Shown here: positions 55,914-64,000 of the stretch, piece after piece | Layout of the letters: every line of letters starts with the position of its first letter | How positions within the stretch are numbered: position 1 is the stretch's first letter | Source of the DNA: Rhodoferax sp. | Lineage (GTDB): Bacteria > Pseudomonadota > Gammaproteobacteria > Burkholderiales > Burkholderiaceae_C | Assembly (NCBI RefSeq): GCF_030697375.1 | Contig: NZ_JAUYQD010000009.1 | Location: 62,001-126,000, forward strand | Direction of reading: 5' to 3' | DNA length: 64,000 nucleotides | The notes under the pieces: model-generated | The model's input: only the letters and a program-made list of their open reading frames with translations | Database searches by the model: none | What the model was told of the DNA's origin: nothing | Made by a program: the position numbers and the translations under genes

Positions 55914-57365
55914 ATGTCCCAAAATCAATTCGACAAAAAATCCGAGGCGTGGTCTGCGCTGTTTTCCGAACCCATGAGCGACCTGGTCAAACGCTACACC
56001 TCCAGCGTCTTTTTCGACAAACGCCTGTGGCAAGCCGACATCACGGGCTCATTGGCCCATGCCGACATGCTGGCAGCCCAGGGCATCATCAACGCGCAAG
56101 ACCACGCTGCCATCCAGGGCGGCATGGCACAAATCTGGTCCCAGATCGAATCGGGGGCGTTCGAGTGGAAGCTGGACCTGGAAGACGTGCACCTCAACAT
56201 CGAAGCGCGCCTGACCCAACTGGTGGGTGACGCCGGCAAACGCCTGCACACCGGGCGCTCCCGCAACGACCAGGTCGCCACCGACGTGCGCCTGTGGCTG
56301 CGCGGCGAGATCGACCTGATTGGCGGCCTGCTGAGCGACCTGCAAAAAGCACTGCTGGACGTGGCCGAAAAAAACGTCGACGTCATCTTGCCCGGCTTCA
56401 CCCACCTGCAGGTGGCCCAACCCATCAGCTTTGGCCACCACATGCTGGCCTATGTGGAAATGTTCAGCCGCGACGCCGAACGCATGCTCGACGTGCGTCG
56501 CCGCACCAACCGCCTGCCCCTGGGCGCGGCGGCCCTGGCCGGCACCAGCTACGCGCTGGACCGCGAACGCGTGGCGACAACCCTGGGCATGGTCGATGAC
56601 CAAGGCCAGCCCCAGGTGTGCCAGAACAGCCTGGACGCCGTGAGCGACCGCGACTTCGCCATCGAATTCACCGCCGCAGCGTCCTTGTGCATGGTGCACA
56701 TCAGCCGTTTCAGCGAAGAGCTGATTTTGTGGATGAGCCAGAACTTTGGCTTTGTGCAGATTTCCGACCGTTTCACCACCGGTAGTTCCATCATGCCGCA
56801 GAAGAAAAACCCCGACGTGCCCGAACTCGCGCGCGGCAAGACCGGCCGCGTGGTGGGCCACCTGATGGGCCTGATCACGCTCATGAAAGGCCAGCCCCTG
56901 GCCTACAACAAGGACAACCAGGAAGACAAGGAGCCGCTGTTCGACACCGTGGACACGCTCAAGGACACGCTGCGCATCTTTGCCGAAATGGTCGGTGGCC
57001 AGCTCAACCCCACCACCGGCATGAAAGAAGGCGGCATCACCGTCAAGCCCGAAGCCATGGAGCGCGCCGCCCTCAAGGGCTACGCCACCGCCACCGACCT
57101 GGCCGACTACCTGGTCAAAAAGGGCCTGCCCTTCCGCGATGCCCATGAGACCGTGGCCCATGCGGTGAAAGCGGCGATCTCGCACCAGGTGGATTTATCG
57201 GAACTGCCACTGGCGGTATTAAAAGAGTTCAACCCGAACATCGAAAAAGATGTGTACGAGGTGCTGAGCCTGCGTGGTTCACTCCATGCGCGCGATATTT
57301 TGGGTGGAACGGCGCCGAACCAGGTGCGGATGCAGATTGCACGGCATCGGGTGCGGCTGGGTTAA
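55914..57365 (+). CDS. argH: Argininosuccinate lyase
   Basis: Last step of arginine synthesis: argininosuccinate to arginine plus fumarate. 483 residues from [20 protein letters not shown]. Fumarase/aspartase superfamily signature [20 protein letters not shown] near 290; [13 protein letters not shown] near 115; TFHL-type FTHLQVAQP near 160. The start was chosen because the upstream frame runs into the kinase promoter region. Confidence 0.97.
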   Translation: MSQNQFDKKSEAWSALFSEPMSDLVKRYTSSVFFDKRLWQADITGSLAHADMLAAQGIINAQDHAAIQGGMAQIWSQIESGAFEWKLDLEDVHLNIEARLTQLVGDAGKRLHTGRSRNDQVATDVRLWLRGEIDLIGGLLSDLQKALLDVAEKNVDVILPGFTHLQVAQPISFGHHMLAYVEMFSRDAERMLDVRRRTNRLPLGAAALAGTSYALDRERVATTLGMVDDQGQPQVCQNSLDAVSDRDFAIEFTAAASLCMVHISRFSEELILWMSQNFGFVQISDRFTTGSSIMPQKKNPDVPELARGKTGRVVGHLMGLITLMKGQPLAYNKDNQEDKEPLFDTVDTLKDTLRIFAEMVGGQLNPTTGMKEGGITVKPEAMERAALKGYATATDLADYLVKKGLPFRDAHETVAHAVKAAISHQVDLSELPLAVLKEFNPNIEKDVYEVLSLRGSLHARDILGGTAPNQVRMQIARHRVRLG

Positions 57366-57383
57366 ACGCCGCGGCTTGCCGCC

Positions 57384-58850
57384 ATGTTTTACGCCATTCC
57401 GCTGGAGAACAAACCAAGCTGGCGTAACCCGCCGTGGATGACGCTACTGCTGATCTTCGTCAACATGGTGGTGTTCTGGGGTCCCCAGCGTGCTGAAGAA
57501 CTGGCGCTGGACCGGGCTGCCCGTTTTTATATGGCCAGCACCCTGCCGGGTCTGGAACTACCGCTCTTTGTCCGATGGCTGGACGACGTGGGCTCGCCGA
57601 ACGCGGCAGACGCAAAGGAACTGCTGGCCGACAACCAAACCGCTGCATTGCTTGAAAACATGGGGCATGAGCCCCGGTTTCTTGCACGCTTGCAGGCTGG
57701 CTGGGTCATCACATCCGCACACCCGCAGTATGCACAGTGGAAACAGGAACGGCGCACGTACGAAAACCTGTTGCCCGCACCTTTTGCACCACGCTGGTCA
57801 CAGAGTTATGACAAGGAAGCGGAGATCCGGCCTGTCACCTGGATAAGCAACGCTTTTTTGCATGCCAGCACGGGACACATGCTGGGAAACATGGTGTTCT
57901 TGTTTCTGTTCGGATTCACTGTGGAGCTGGCGCTCGGGCGTGCGCTCTACCTTGGTTTTTACCTGCTCGGCGCCCTGGGCGCATCGCTGCTCGCCGGATG
58001 GGCCTATGCGGGCAGCGGTGGCTACGGCCTGGGGGCATCGGGCGCGATTTCGGCCCTGATGGGCATGTATGCCGTGATGTACCGGCTCAGGCGGATTCGC
58101 TTCTTCTACCAGCTATTTTTCTATTTCAACTACGTCACCGCACCTGCCATCATTTTGCTGCCCACCTGGATCACCAACGAATTGTTGCAGCATTTCATTG
58201 GCGGACAAGGCATTGCCTATATGGCGCACCTGGGCGGGCTTTTGAGCGGCGCCCTGTTGATGGCGGGTGTGCTGCTTTTTCGCAAGCAAGCACTGCATGG
58301 CACCCAGCCCGCAACTCCAATGGATGGCTTTGATGGACATGTGGCGTCGGCACGCCAGTGCGCCAGCAAATTGAAGTTTGATGCAGCCTGCGTCGAATGG
58401 CGCGCCGCTGCCAAGCTGCGTCCCGACGATGCAGGCACCCTGCGCTCCTGGTTCAACACCGCCAGGATGTGGCCTGCCGGTGAAGATTTTCACCGCGCGG
58501 CACTCCTTATTTTTCGACTCGCCCCCTCCGATGTGGCCACGCTTGAATTGCAGCACAGTAGTTACAAAATCTACCTGGATCAGGCTAAACCGGGGGCGCG
58601 CCTCAAAGCCGACGACATGGCACGCTTGGCGGGCCGCTTCACCCGCGTGGGCCAATTCAACGATGCGGAAAAGCTGTGCCAAGCGTTGATCAAAACAGCG
58701 CCCGAACACACCGCATTAGGCGACACCGTATGCATTTTCGCCAATGGCTTGCTGCAAGCAGGGCAACACGAGCGCGCCCGGCAATGGCTACCCCACCTGC
58801 AAAGGCTCGCTCCACAGGACATGGTGACCCGCACCTTGCAGCGAAGCTAA
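57384..58850 (+). CDS. Rhomboid-family intramembrane protease with C-terminal TPR-like region
   Basis: 488 residues. Rhomboid core at about 140-305: HMLGNMVFLFLFGFTVELALG, catalytic S219 in GASGAISALMG and catalytic H282 in AHLGGLLSGALL. A short membrane segment near 18-30 precedes a periplasmic or cytosolic loop of about 110 residues. After about 315 comes a soluble helical region with TPR-like pairs (CASKLKFDAACVEWRAAAKLRPDD, FTRVGQFNDAEKLCQALIK). Follows argH by 18 bp. Overlaps the next gene's stop by 4 bp, convergent. Confidence 0.85.
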   Translation: MFYAIPLENKPSWRNPPWMTLLLIFVNMVVFWGPQRAEELALDRAARFYMASTLPGLELPLFVRWLDDVGSPNAADAKELLADNQTAALLENMGHEPRFLARLQAGWVITSAHPQYAQWKQERRTYENLLPAPFAPRWSQSYDKEAEIRPVTWISNAFLHASTGHMLGNMVFLFLFGFTVELALGRALYLGFYLLGALGASLLAGWAYAGSGGYGLGASGAISALMGMYAVMYRLRRIRFFYQLFFYFNYVTAPAIILLPTWITNELLQHFIGGQGIAYMAHLGGLLSGALLMAGVLLFRKQALHGTQPATPMDGFDGHVASARQCASKLKFDAACVEWRAAAKLRPDDAGTLRSWFNTARMWPAGEDFHRAALLIFRLAPSDVATLELQHSSYKIYLDQAKPGARLKADDMARLAGRFTRVGQFNDAEKLCQALIKTAPEHTALGDTVCIFANGLLQAGQHERARQWLPHLQRLAPQDMVTRTLQRS

Positions 58851-60175
58851 ACAGCCCCCTGTGAGCGGGCCCCCTCGGCGCCGACAACTGGCAGGCTGCG
58901 CAAGAGCCAGCGCACTTCCTGCGTCGGCCCACTGTCGGGGTAGCGTGCTTCCAGGGTAGCCAGAATGGGGCGCGCCATGTCCACCCGGTTGAGTCCCTGA
59001 ACCAACACCCGCGCGGCAAGCTCGTAAGCCTGCGGTATGGCGGCATGCCCCCGGAACCGTTTATCAAAACCAGACAACAACGCCAACGCGGCCCGCGCTT
59101 CACCATTGCGCCACTGTGCACCAGCCAATGCCAAAACAACCGCAGCGTCTTCAATCACAAATCCCCCACCATTTTCATGGCAGGCACGGTAGACCTTAAG
59201 GGCCTCGGCAGGTTGTTGGTGAAGGATGAGCAACGCAATGTAGCGCTGTGCGTGGTCAAGCAACGGCGTGGTCTTTCCCGCCAATAACAACACTTGGTGA
59301 TAACGACGTTGTGCGGCAAGATCGTCTTGCCGATGGCGTTGTTCTTCATAGGCCAGACCCAACGCCCCGTCCACGTCGCCATCTGTCACCATCTGCGCAA
59401 TCAGCGCGTCCACCTGGTGCTGGGCAACTTGCGCAGGTGTGCGACGGTCGGGTTTTACATCGTCCATGCCGCCGCCAGGCAACAGGCTGACGCCGAAGGC
59501 TGCATGGTGCTGGTACATCACGTAGCCCAGGAGGCTGGCCATCACCCAAGCAAAATAGATAAATGCGAAATTGAAGACAGGCAGCACTACCCAGCCACCG
59601 ATCACCGGCAGCAGGAGGGTTAGTGCAATCTGTGCCCCCGAACTCAGCAAAAAAAGAAAAACACACAGAACGACATAAGGCCATCCGACTGTACGTACCG
59701 TGTCCCAAACCAAACCCAGGTTCAAAGTTTGAAAGATGCTGCATGTCTGCACCAGCACCATCACCGAGGCCGGAAAAACGAAAGAAATCACAAACAGCCC
59801 CATGGACCCCAACACGGGACTCAAACGCCCCAACCATCCCACGGCAAGGCCCTGCAGGACCACCACGGCAAACAGTTTCCATGGCAAACCGACCCAATCT
59901 TCGTCAAGGTGACTGGGAAAATCGCGGGCACGCATGACGCCACGGGAACCGAGCGCCACAATCTTGAAAGCGTAGCGACTGGCAGCCAGCACGATGCCAC
60001 CTTCCACCAAGACCAGATCCAAGGGCTCTGGCAAAAAAAACATCAGTTCAACCAGCAGGCTGCACATCGCCAAGACCATGCCGTACACCAGCGGTTGGGA
60101 CTGGAATGGAAACGCGAAAAAAGCGTTCAGCCGATGCCAAAATGGCGTGGGGTGGGTCAGGGCCGCCGCTTGCAT
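58847..60175 (-). CDS. Large membrane protein with C-terminal TPR-like domain, unknown function
   Basis: 442 residues. About six hydrophobic segments between 30 and 235 (LVYGMVLAMCSLLVELMFFL; AVVVLQGLAVGWLG; GLFVISFVFPASVMVLV; VVLCVFLFLLSSGAQIALTLLL; FIYFAWVMASLLGYVMY). The tail (about 245-430) is helical with TPR-like repeats (ALLILHQQPAEALKVYRACHE). I do not recognise a family. It shares its general plan, membrane domain plus TPR tail, with the convergent rhomboid gene, which suggests but does not show a common process. Confidence 0.65.
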   Translation of the reverse strand: MQAAALTHPTPFWHRLNAFFAFPFQSQPLVYGMVLAMCSLLVELMFFLPEPLDLVLVEGGIVLAASRYAFKIVALGSRGVMRARDFPSHLDEDWVGLPWKLFAVVVLQGLAVGWLGRLSPVLGSMGLFVISFVFPASVMVLVQTCSIFQTLNLGLVWDTVRTVGWPYVVLCVFLFLLSSGAQIALTLLLPVIGGWVVLPVFNFAFIYFAWVMASLLGYVMYQHHAAFGVSLLPGGGMDDVKPDRRTPAQVAQHQVDALIAQMVTDGDVDGALGLAYEEQRHRQDDLAAQRRYHQVLLLAGKTTPLLDHAQRYIALLILHQQPAEALKVYRACHENGGGFVIEDAAVVLALAGAQWRNGEARAALALLSGFDKRFRGHAAIPQAYELAARVLVQGLNRVDMARPILATLEARYPDSGPTQEVRWLLRSLPVVGAEGARSQGAV

Positions 60176-60197
60176 ATATGCGCTACGTTCGGGCCAA

Positions 60198-60701
60198 CTA
60201 TTCGATCAAGGATTTGCCTTCGGCGCTAAGCCGCAAAAGTTTGCCATTGCGCTTGACAAAGGTCTCAGTCGTCTCGGAGGTGATCTTCACCATAAGCACC
60301 TGCTCCGTGCCCATTTTGAATACGGAGCGAACCTTGACGATTGCCGTCTTTTTATCGCTACTGATGTCGATACTGTCTACTTTTTCACTGACTTCGACCC
60401 CCGCGCCGTCACCGAACTGGCTTTTGAGCTTATCGACCGTTTCAAAGAGTTTCTCGGTGGCTTGGCAGGACTTGGCTTTGTCAGCCTCATCCTCCACACG
60501 TCCGGCCATACTCACCTGGGTCATGCGCTGGGTGTACTTCTCATCAAGCGAAGCGCACATCTCTTTGGCCTTTCCGTCGTCCAGCCACTGAAGCTCTTGC
60601 TGGAAAAAGCCATGCACATCGGTTTCAGAAATTTGACGGCCGCCGACAAACCAATACCATCCCCCGATCGCAAAAGCGACCATCACCAAAATAACTTTCA
60701 T
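60198..60701 (-). CDS. Membrane-anchored protein of unknown function
   Basis: 167 residues from MKVILVMVAFAIGGWYWFVGG. AGGGAG sits just upstream of this ATG and decides the start. One N-terminal membrane segment (about 2-18), then a soluble, probably periplasmic domain with two cysteines (CASLDEKYTQRM; KSCQATEKLF) that may form a disulphide. No family recognised. It lies 22 bp before the large membrane protein gene on the same strand, so they are probably co-transcribed. Confidence 0.65.
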   Translation of the reverse strand: MKVILVMVAFAIGGWYWFVGGRQISETDVHGFFQQELQWLDDGKAKEMCASLDEKYTQRMTQVSMAGRVEDEADKAKSCQATEKLFETVDKLKSQFGDGAGVEVSEKVDSIDISSDKKTAIVKVRSVFKMGTEQVLMVKITSETTETFVKRNGKLLRLSAEGKSLIE

Positions 60702-60888
60702 AAACTCCCTGACAATAGTTATTAATTCTGTATAGGTGGCGAACAGTGTAAGGCAACCCAATGGCTGGCTATGGCGCAAATCAAATCCACGCACACCCCG
60801 GCATAGAGTGCGTGGTGGGCTTCACAACCAACGATCCGCCACGCGCTACGGCGATGGATCACCAAGGCACGCGGAGCATTTGCGAACA

Positions 60889-61440
60889 ATGACAACCTAT
60901 ATCGCCCTTTTGCGCGGCATCAACGTCTCTGGAAAAAACACCATTCGCATGGCGGAACTGCGTGACAGCATGGAGCGCATGGGGTTTGCGAGCACCCAAA
61001 CCTATTTGCAGAGCGGAAACATCGTGTTTCGCACGGGGACAACGGACGAAGCCAAGCTCGCAGCAAGCATCGGGGCCAGGATCGGCCAGGATTTCGGACA
61101 TGTGGTGTCGGTTCTGGTGCTGACGGCGCACGATCTGGAGCGCATCTCCAGCTCCAATCCCTTGTGGCCAGCCACCGGGGGTGAAGAAAGTCTCTTTCAC
61201 TGCACTTTCCTGTTCGAAGCGGTGTCTCCAGCGCGTTTCCAGGCCCTCCAGTTGCCCGCCACCGAGGGTGAACGTGCGGTACTGGTGGACCACGCGGTGC
61301 TGCTGCACTGCCCCCACGGGTATGGAAAAACCAAGTTGAACAACAGCTACTTTGAACGGGCGCTGGGGGTAGCCGCCACGACCCGGAACTGGCGTACCGT
61401 GCTGGCGCTGCACGGGCTGTGTTCGGCGCCCTCACCCTAG
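60889..61440 (+). CDS. DUF1697 family protein
   Basis: 183 residues. MTTYIALLRGINVSGKNTIRMAELRDSMERMGFASTQTYLQSGNIVF is the hallmark N-terminus of DUF1697, followed by LERISSSNPLW and KTKLNNSYFERALGVAATTRNWRTV. Function unknown. The start is fixed by family alignment; the frame is open for 51 codons upstream but that part is unconserved in look. Ends just before dispersed repeat D. Confidence 0.85.
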   Translation: MTTYIALLRGINVSGKNTIRMAELRDSMERMGFASTQTYLQSGNIVFRTGTTDEAKLAASIGARIGQDFGHVVSVLVLTAHDLERISSSNPLWPATGGEESLFHCTFLFEAVSPARFQALQLPATEGERAVLVDHAVLLHCPHGYGKTKLNNSYFERALGVAATTRNWRTVLALHGLCSAPSP

Positions 61441-61452
61441 ATTTCAGCAACT

Positions 61453-61512
61453 TGCTACCAATTTGATAGCTGCTCACGCATATTCTACGGTGGCTACAGC
61501 CCTATTTCATGC
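61453..61512 (+). repeat. Dispersed 60-bp repeat, copy D
   Basis: TGCTACCAATTTGATAGCTG, CTCACGCA, then ATTCTACGGTGGCTACAGCCCTATTT. As in copy C, its CCTATTT end supplies the Lys-TAG terminus of the gene on the minus strand (aldo/keto reductase). Confidence 0.8.
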
Positions 61513-62509
61513 TTGAAATCGGCGCAATGGCGTCCAGGGCCGCCAGTTCGGCACCCGTGAAGTCGGGCGCGCGCAGGGCCTGGACCGCGTCGTCGATCTG
61601 GCTGCTGCGGCTGGCGCCAATCAGCACCGAGGTCATGCCCGCATGGCGCAGCACCCAGGCCAGCGCCATCTGCGCCAGCGTCTGCCCACGCGCCTGGGCC
61701 ATGCAGTGGAGCGCCTCGATCAGCGCCAGGCGCTCGGCGGTCACATCGGTCGATTTGAGAAAACCATGCGCTTTGGACGCGCGCGAGCCCTCGGGAATGG
61801 TGCCGCCCAGGTATTTGTCGGTCAGCAGCCCCTGGGCCAGGGGTGAGAAGGCAATGCAGCCCACGCCCTGTGTGGCCAGCACCTCCAGCAGGCCGTTTTC
61901 GATCTCCCGGTCGAGCAGGTTGTAGCGCGCCTGGTGGATCAGGCAGGGGGTGCCGAGCTGGCGCAGCAGCGCCGTGGCTTCACGGGTGCGCTCGGGGCCG
62001 TAGTTGGACAGGCCCACATACAGCGCGCGCCCGCTGCGCACGATGTGGTCGAGCGCCGCCATGGTTTCTTCGAGGGGCGTGTTGTTGTCGGGCCGATGGT
62101 GGTAGAAGATGTCGACATAGTCGAGCCCCAGGCGCGCCAGGCTCGCATCCAGACTGGCCACCAGGTATTTGCGCGAACCGCCGTCGCCATAGGGTCCGGG
62201 CCCCATGACATAGCCGGCCTTGGTGGAGACGATGATTTCGTCGCGGTAGGCGCCCAGGCCCTGGCGCAGGATTTCGCCGAACACGGTCTCGGCCGAGCCC
62301 GGTGGCGGGCCGTAGTTGTTGGCGAGGTCGAAGTGCGTGATGCCCGCATCAAAGGCATGGCGGACCAGCGCCTGGGCCGTATCAAAGCGGTCCACGTGGC
62401 CAAAGTTGTGCCACAGGCCGAGCGACACGCGGGGCAATTGCAGTCCGCTGCTGCCGCAGTGGCGGTAGGGCATGTGGGTATAGCGGCTGTCGGCGGCCTG
62501 GTAGGACAT
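61502..62509 (-). CDS. Aldo/keto reductase, YghZ (glyceraldehyde 3-phosphate reductase) type
   Basis: 335 residues. NADPH-dependent aldo/keto reductase. The tetrad is D61, Y66 (THFDLANNYGPPPGSAE), K97 (STKAGY) and H137 or H138 (YHHRPD). The long N-terminus with CGSSGLQLPRVSLGLWHNFG is typical of YghZ and Kv-beta-like AKR14 members. The final codons and TAG stop come from repeat D. It is 12 bp after galK, so it probably belongs to a gal operon; a role in sugar aldehyde reduction is an inference. Confidence 0.88.
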   Translation of the reverse strand: MSYQAADSRYTHMPYRHCGSSGLQLPRVSLGLWHNFGHVDRFDTAQALVRHAFDAGITHFDLANNYGPPPGSAETVFGEILRQGLGAYRDEIIVSTKAGYVMGPGPYGDGGSRKYLVASLDASLARLGLDYVDIFYHHRPDNNTPLEETMAALDHIVRSGRALYVGLSNYGPERTREATALLRQLGTPCLIHQARYNLLDREIENGLLEVLATQGVGCIAFSPLAQGLLTDKYLGGTIPEGSRASKAHGFLKSTDVTAERLALIEALHCMAQARGQTLAQMALAWVLRHAGMTSVLIGASRSSQIDDAVQALRAPDFTGAELAALDAIAPISSMK

Positions 62510-62521
62510 GGGGAGATTCCT

Positions 62522-63694
62522 TCAATCGTTCAAAACATGCGCGCCAGCGGTGGCGCGGCAGACATAGACGGAGGCCAGTTCACCGCCCGGTGCGCGGTAA
62601 TGCGCGGCCACCGCCAAGCGGGCGGCGTCCACACCCGCTTCGGGCAGCAGGGCAACCACGCAACCGCCAAAACCGCCGCCCGTCATGCGCGCACTGCCCA
62701 CACCGCCGATGGCGTCCTGCAGGATGGCCACGAGCTGGTCGATGGGCGGCACGGTGATCTCGAAGTCGTCGCGCATGGAGGCATGAGAGGCGGCCATCAG
62801 GCGCCCCAGCTGCCTCAAGTCGCCCGCCGCAAGCGCATCGGCGGCGTCCAGCGTACGCTGGTTTTCAGTGACGATGTGGCGGGCGCGCCGGAACACCAGC
62901 GGGTCCAGGCCAGTGGCCTCGCGTTCGAATTGCGCCAGGTTGACATCGCGCAGCGCCTTGACGCCGTAGTGGCGGGCCGCGGCTTCGCATTGGGCTCGGC
63001 GCGCGTTGTATTCGCCATCCACCAGGCCGCGCTTCACGTGCGAGTGAACAATCATCACCGCCAGGCCTTCGGGCAGGGGCACCGGGCGCAGCGCCAGGGA
63101 ACGGCAGTCGATCAGCAGCGCATGGCCGCTCTCACCGCGCGCCGAGATCAGCTGGTCCATGATGCCGCAGTTGACACCGACAAACTGGTTCTCGGCCTGC
63201 TGGGCGATCAGCGCGAGGTCGGTGGCACTCACGCTGTCCAAGCCCTGCATCGCCTTGAAGGCCAGACCCACCGCCACCTCCAGCGAAGCCGAGGACGACA
63301 GGCCCGCGCCCTGCGGCACATTGCCGGCCACCACCAGGTCCAGCCCATGCAACGAAAGGCCACGCGCCAGCAGCGTCTTGACGACACCGCGCACATAGTT
63401 GGCCCACAAGGCATCGCTGCGCGGCGCGATAGGCGCGTCCAGCGAGAACTGGTCCAGAGCTTCCCCATAGTTGCAGGCCACCACCCGCACTTGGCGGTCG
63501 GTGCGCGGGCCGATCGCAATCAGCGTCTCGTAGTCGATGGCGCAGGGCAGCACGAAGCCATCGTTGTAGTCGGTGTGCTCGCCGATCAGGTTGACGCGGC
63601 CGGGCGCGCGCACATGGCGTGCCGGGGCTTGGCCAATGTGGCGCGCAAAGGCGCTGTCCACGCGTTGTCGCAAAGAGGTGTCCATTGGGTCCAT
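62522..63694 (-). CDS. galK: Galactokinase
   Basis: Phosphorylates galactose at C1 in the Leloir pathway. 390 residues. GHMP-kinase motifs: [19 protein letters not shown] at 32-50, the ATP loop [15 protein letters not shown] at 127-141, and the C-terminal [12 protein letters not shown] near 341. The start [10 protein letters not shown] was preferred; an ATG three codons later is possible. It lies 5 bp after galT. Confidence 0.95.
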   Translation of the reverse strand: MDPMDTSLRQRVDSAFARHIGQAPARHVRAPGRVNLIGEHTDYNDGFVLPCAIDYETLIAIGPRTDRQVRVVACNYGEALDQFSLDAPIAPRSDALWANYVRGVVKTLLARGLSLHGLDLVVAGNVPQGAGLSSSASLEVAVGLAFKAMQGLDSVSATDLALIAQQAENQFVGVNCGIMDQLISARGESGHALLIDCRSLALRPVPLPEGLAVMIVHSHVKRGLVDGEYNARRAQCEAAARHYGVKALRDVNLAQFEREATGLDPLVFRRARHIVTENQRTLDAADALAAGDLRQLGRLMAASHASMRDDFEITVPPIDQLVAILQDAIGGVGSARMTGGGFGGCVVALLPEAGVDAARLAVAAHYRAPGGELASVYVCRATAGAHVLND

Positions 63695-63699
63695 CAAGC

Positions 63700-64000
<301 letters not shown>

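Overview
This 64 kb window is chromosomal DNA of a GC-rich betaproteobacterium, most likely Burkholderiales, family Comamonadaceae (Rhodoferax-like). The evidence is the gene order (plsX-fabHDG-acpP-fabF followed by rpoE-rseA-rseB-mucD and lepA-lepB-rnc-era-recO-pdxJ-acpS-nagZ; hemCDXY beside ppc; algZR beside argH; rluC divergent from rne), the protein sequences, and dispersed intergenic repeats of a kind I associate with that family. The genus is an inference. Nearly everything is core housekeeping DNA. I see no prophage, insertion sequence, CRISPR array or defence island.

Layout. 0-3.2 kb: 3' half of ackA, queF, an alpha/beta hydrolase, yaaA. 3.3-8.3 kb: valS, then a minus-strand cysM-NUDIX-tusA-like group, then tRNA-Leu(CAA). 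8.3-15.2 kb: META-domain lipoprotein, small membrane protein, YdcF-like protein, CNNM/CBS protein, apaH, RhlE-type helicase, tandem HD-GYP protein. 15.2-18.2 kb: dcd, nagA-nagR and a small unknown gene. 18.2-37.7 kb: a nearly unbroken minus-strand block covering lipid synthesis (yceD-rpmF-plsX-fabH-fabD-fabG-acpP-fabF), envelope stress (YgfX-like-rpoE-rseA-rseB-mucD) and translation, secretion and cofactors (lepA-lepB-DUF4845-rnc-era-recO-pdxJ-acpS-nagZ), with many 1-4 bp overlaps. 37.7-46 kb: maf and a tetrapyrrole-methylase-fold methyltransferase; gph-like, Rieske and sppA; rluC; rne. 46-54 kb: degenerate GGDEF protein, hemCDXY, ppc. 54-64 kb: algZR-type two-component system, argH, rhomboid protease, a large membrane protein, DUF1697, aldo/keto reductase, galK and partial galT.

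The most striking signal is not a gene. A dispersed element of about 60 bp, with a rigidly spaced 28-base head (TGCTA, four free bases, TTT, one free base, ATAGCTGCTTGCGCA), occurs about eleven times in 64 kb. It lies at gene boundaries, where it supplies stop or start codons, and it is read in frame inside era, sppA and hemD and probably apaH. Three other hairpin-rich intergenic repeats are present. Other points are a base-composition-shifted insertion in the valS editing domain, a GGDEF protein that has lost catalytic residues but kept its c-di-GMP I-site, and a 475 bp gap between mucD and lepA with a terminator, a sigmaE-like promoter and DnaA-box-like sites.
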